Below are positions 5,960 to 7,523 of a DNA stretch of 7,523 nucleotides, in pieces. Source of the DNA: Kiritimatiellia bacterium. Its GTDB lineage: Bacteria; Verrucomicrobiota; Kiritimatiellia; UBA8416; SLMC01. Location: the NCBI GenBank assembly GCA_007133745.1, contig SLMC01000242.1:1-7523 (forward strand), read 5' to 3'. The notes under the pieces were generated by a model that saw only the letters and a program-made list of their open reading frames with translations, made no database searches and had not been told where the DNA came from. The first letter of the stretch is position 1. Every line of letters begins with the position of its first letter. A program made the position numbers and the translations under genes.

Positions 5960-6753
5960 GGCCTGTGACCTTTTTGTTTGCGGTTGCCCATTTCGCGGCT
6001 TGTCGGCGTCGCGCGTTGTTCGCTTTGCGGCCCGGCCACGGTTCGCAAGAAAAAGCGTTCCAGACTTTCGCCGGGCGCGACCAAGTCCGTCACCGGCCCC
6101 TCCGCGACAAGCCGCCCGCGCGCGAGCATGGCGACGCGGTCGCAGACCAGCTCCACTTCCGAAAGTTCATGAGACGAGAAAAACACGGTTTTGCCTTCGT
6201 CGCGAAGGCGGGCGATGAGTTTTCTGATGTCCATGCGTCCGAGCGGGTCCAGGCCGCCGGTTGGCTCGTCGAGAATAACCAGGTCGGGATTGTTGATCAG
6301 GGCTTGAGCCAGGCAAATTCTTTGCAGCATGCCTTTGGAATAGGTTCCGATGCGGCGGTCGGCCGCCTGTTCGATATCGACCAGCCGCAGAACCGCGTCG
6401 ATTCGTTCGCGCAAGTTTTTTTCTTTCATGAGGAAGAGTTTGCCGGCCATGCGCAGAAGTTCGCGTCCGGTCAGGAACCGATAGGTGTCGGGATGTTCCG
6501 GCAGATAGCCGATGCGTTCCCGCGCGACCGACTGTCTTGAATCCTGTCCGAATATTTTGGCGTGTCCCGAGCTGGGCTCGATGAAGCCGAGCAAGACGTG
6601 AATGGCCGTGGTTTTACCGGCGCCGTTGGGGCCGATGAATCCGACCGCTTCTCCGAGTCCCACCCGAAGAGACAAGCCGTCCAGCGCCTGGACCGTCGAG
6701 CCGCGGGCGGGAAACCTTACGTTTAAATTGTCGATTTCGATGGCGAATTCCAT
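5956..6753 (-). CDS. ABC transporter ATP-binding protein
   Basis: 265 residues with every nucleotide-binding motif intact. Walker A is GPNGAGKTT (41-49). The Q-loop region reads GYLPEHPDTYRFLTGRE (82-98), with the LPE variant common in ABC-2 partners. The signature is YSKGMLQRICLAQAL (138-152), somewhat divergent from LSGGQ. Walker B plus D-loop is LVILDEPTGGLD (158-169), and the H-loop is SSHELSE with His195. It powers the ABC-2 permease encoded next, with which it overlaps by ATGA. The start at 6753 gives the right N-terminus for the fold (MEFAIEIDNLNVRF). Upstream in-frame residues are low-complexity and cross the terminator region, so they are not coding. No Shine-Dalgarno precedes this ATG, and a candidate promoter ends about ten bases before it, which suggests a leaderless mRNA. 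The C-terminal extension (240-265) is basic and unassigned. Confidence 0.96.
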   Translation of the reverse strand: MEFAIEIDNLNVRFPARGSTVQALDGLSLRVGLGEAVGFIGPNGAGKTTAIHVLLGFIEPSSGHAKIFGQDSRQSVARERIGYLPEHPDTYRFLTGRELLRMAGKLFLMKEKNLRERIDAVLRLVDIEQAADRRIGTYSKGMLQRICLAQALINNPDLVILDEPTGGLDPLGRMDIRKLIARLRDEGKTVFFSSHELSEVELVCDRVAMLARGRLVAEGPVTDLVAPGESLERFFLRTVAGPQSEQRATPTSREMGNRKQKGHRP

Positions 6754-6763
6754 GATGAAAGGA

Positions 6764-6792
6764 AAGATACACCCGCCCGTCCTATTGTTCAA
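6764..6792 (-). promoter_or_regulatory. Candidate sigma-70-type promoter of the ABC/gspAB operon
   Basis: On the minus strand TTGAAC (6792-6787) and TATCTT (6769-6764) are separated by exactly 17 bases. Each matches four of six consensus positions. It lies after the csp terminator and before the ABC ATPase. The expected start point would be near 6757, only a few bases from the ATG at 6753, matching the absence of a Shine-Dalgarno sequence. Confidence 0.5.
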
Positions 6793-6818
6793 CACAGAAA
6801 TGAAGGCGGTTTTAGCAA

Positions 6819-6866
6819 AAAAAAGACGCCGTACGAACCTGTCGGTCCGTACGGCGCCGGGTCTTT
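6819..6866 (-). terminator. Intrinsic terminator of the cold-shock gene
   Basis: On the minus strand CGCCGTACG pairs with CGTACGGCG (6856-6848 with 6835-6827), a perfect 9-base stem that continues past one mismatch with three more pairs to a 4-base loop. It is followed at once by TC and then a run of eight T including the stem edge (6824-6817 side). An AAAGA upstream can also pair with the T-run. It separates csp from the ABC operon. A second small hairpin, gttccg/cggaac at 6878-6895, lies between it and the csp stop. Confidence 0.9.
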
Positions 6867-6926
6867 CATGGTTTCCGGTTCCGCGCGTTCGGAACGGCGG
6901 CCGTGAAACGATGGATGGTTGGATTG

Positions 6927-7124
6927 TTAGCCTTGAACCGATCTCACTTTGGTGGCGCAAGGACCTTTGCGGCCTTCGCCGACTTCAAATTCGACCTCGT
7001 CCCCCTCCTGCAAATCGTAGCCTTGAATCTCGCTGTGATGCACGAAAAGATCCGCGCCTGCATCCTGTTCGATGAATCCGTACCCTTTTTCCTTGCTGAA
7101 CCATTTAACTTTGCCTTGTGGCAT
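6927..7124 (-). CDS. csp: Cold-shock domain protein (CspA family)
   Basis: 65 residues, a complete single cold-shock domain. The opening GKVKWFSKEKGYGFIEQD (4-21) contains RNP1 (KGYGFI, 13-18), and RNP2 is LFVHH (26-30). The fold continues SEIQGYDLQEGDEVEFEVGEGRKGPCATKVR (31-61), where GPCATKVR takes the place of the usual GPQAANVR. Such proteins bind single-stranded RNA and DNA and act as RNA chaperones in the cytoplasm. The start is clear: AAGGAG at 7137-7132 lies 7 bases before the ATG. The gene is a single unit, with its own candidate promoter, a structured leader and a strong terminator. Whether this copy is cold-induced or constitutive cannot be read from the sequence. Confidence 0.98.
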   Translation of the reverse strand: MPQGKVKWFSKEKGYGFIEQDAGADLFVHHSEIQGYDLQEGDEVEFEVGEGRKGPCATKVRSVQG

Positions 7125-7149
7125 GACCTAACTCCTTGGTTTATTGTGT

Positions 7150-7176
7150 GGCGCGCGATTGATAACAATCGGCGCC
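7150..7176 (-). promoter_or_regulatory. Hairpin in the csp 5' leader
   Basis: On the minus strand GGCGCCGATTG and CAATCGCGCGCC pair over 11 base pairs with one bulged base around a TTAT loop. It lies about 13 bases upstream of the Shine-Dalgarno sequence, within the predicted leader. Leaders of cold-shock genes in other bacteria fold and affect mRNA stability and translation; here that is an inference. A DNA operator is an alternative. Confidence 0.5.
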
Positions 7177-7198
7177 TTTCTTTAGTTAATGAGGAGAA

Positions 7199-7227
7199 AG
7201 ACTAAACGGCCCTCGCGCGAGATGCAA
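7199..7227 (-). promoter_or_regulatory. Candidate csp promoter with a palindrome in the spacer
   Basis: On the minus strand TTGCAT (7227-7222) and TAGTCT (7204-7199) are 17 bases apart; each matches only three of six consensus positions. The spacer holds a perfect 10-base palindrome, CTCGCGCGAG (7212-7221), a possible repressor site. The predicted transcript would start near 7192 and include the leader hairpin. The match is weak. Confidence 0.35.
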
Positions 7228-7333
7228 GACAATAATTCATTTTTTTTTCTTTTAACAGGCTTTGCCTATTCCGATATTAATGCGGCCGCCAGGGTTAAGC
7301 AGGGACAGCCCTTGTTGCCGCCCGGCGGTTCCG

Positions 7334-7523
7334 TTTTGGAGTGCCTGTGCCGGCACGGCAGACAGGCGGCAAGCTCTCGCCGCTTTCTCTTCGGCGGGAC
7401 CCGGCCCGCCGCTCTTGGATGTGGATGGCTAATGGACACGCGCGCCAGGTCGCGCTGAACAAAGCGGCGTCCCGTCTTCGTCCCTGCGGAACTACGCCGG
7501 GGCAAGCCAGGTCGCCGCACTCC
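7334..7523. repeat. GC-rich inverted-repeat element, cut by the window edge
   Basis: No gene is supported in 7228-7523. ttttggagtgc begins at 7334 and its inner seven bases (ggagtgc, 7338-7344) recur inverted as gcactcc at 7517-7523, the window end. A second inverted pair lies inside: gccgcttt (7379-7386) and aaagcggc (7461-7468). Thus each end carries the framework GGAGTGC ... GCCGCTTT in opposite orientation, which looks like two inverted copies of one dispersed repeat. Further local structure: palindrome gtgccggcac (7347-7356), and GCGGC/GCCGC arms at 7366-7370 and 7379-7383. I recall similar GGAGTGC...GCCGC repeats from PVC-group genomes, but cannot verify it here. Confidence 0.5.
7392..7411. 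other. Strong GC hairpin inside the inverted-repeat element
   Basis: cggcggg (7392-7398) and cccgccg (7405-7411) form a perfect 7-base stem with a 6-base loop. No T-run follows on either strand, so it is not a standard terminator. It lies near the centre of the element at 7334-7523. Confidence 0.6.

Noticed and set aside
6754..6960. Upstream extension of the ABC ATPase frame
   Set aside because: It would read through the csp terminator and into the csp gene. The added residues do not belong to the ABC fold.
7132..7196. Possible pairing of CUCCU in the csp leader with the AGGAG ribosome site
   Set aside because: Only five base pairs, and the predicted transcript start near 7192 would remove part of the CUCCU element.
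7266..7520. An 84-codon minus-strand frame and an 89-codon plus-strand frame (7189-7458)
   Set aside because: Both lie across the inverted-repeat region, have Arg/Pro-rich composition, and lack a ribosome binding site or recognisable domain.

Overview
The window is GC-rich and bacterial. Every gene I can support lies on the minus strand, so transcription runs from high to low coordinates. The proteins fit a Gram-negative-type cell: ExbB/ExbD, a GspA(ExeA)/GspB pair and a secreted TPR protein. Protein style and the intergenic repeats remind me of the PVC group (Kiritimatiellota, Lentisphaerota or Verrucomicrobiota). That placement is recollection and inference; no marker gene in the window proves it.

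Layout, in transcription order. (1) 7523-7125: no gene, but a GC-rich inverted-repeat region (7334-7523), then a candidate promoter and a structured leader for (2) a cold-shock protein gene (7124-6927), closed by a strong intrinsic terminator (6819-6866). (3) A five-gene run at 6753-2792: ABC ATPase, ABC-2 permease, a membrane-anchored TPR-like protein with a histidine-rich tail, an ExeA/GspA-type AAA ATPase and a GspB-like protein. The first three genes are joined by 4-base ATGA stop/start overlaps; the last two follow after 28 and 6 bases. A candidate promoter lies so close to the first ATG that the transcript may be leaderless. (4) 2791-2505: an intergenic stretch made of hairpins and dispersed or degenerate repeats. 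(5) exbB (2504-1707) and exbD (1710-1279), overlapping by ATGA. (6) 1278-1100: an intergenic patchwork of short tandem repeats with periods of 7, 8 and 9 bases. (7) A large secreted TPR protein (1099 to 1) that runs off the window edge.

How the genes may work together: the ABC ATPase and permease should form an exporter of the ABC-2 class, with the anchored TPR protein as a coupled accessory. GspA and GspB are known in other bacteria to help the secretin assemble through peptidoglycan, so this operon may join an inner-membrane exporter to an envelope-remodelling step. ExbB/ExbD should form a proton-driven motor; with no TonB or TolA visible, the adjacent periplasmic TPR protein is a candidate partner. 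The most unusual non-coding content is the set of degenerate short tandem repeats, a 22-base sequence shared by two intergenic regions, and two inverted-repeat elements.
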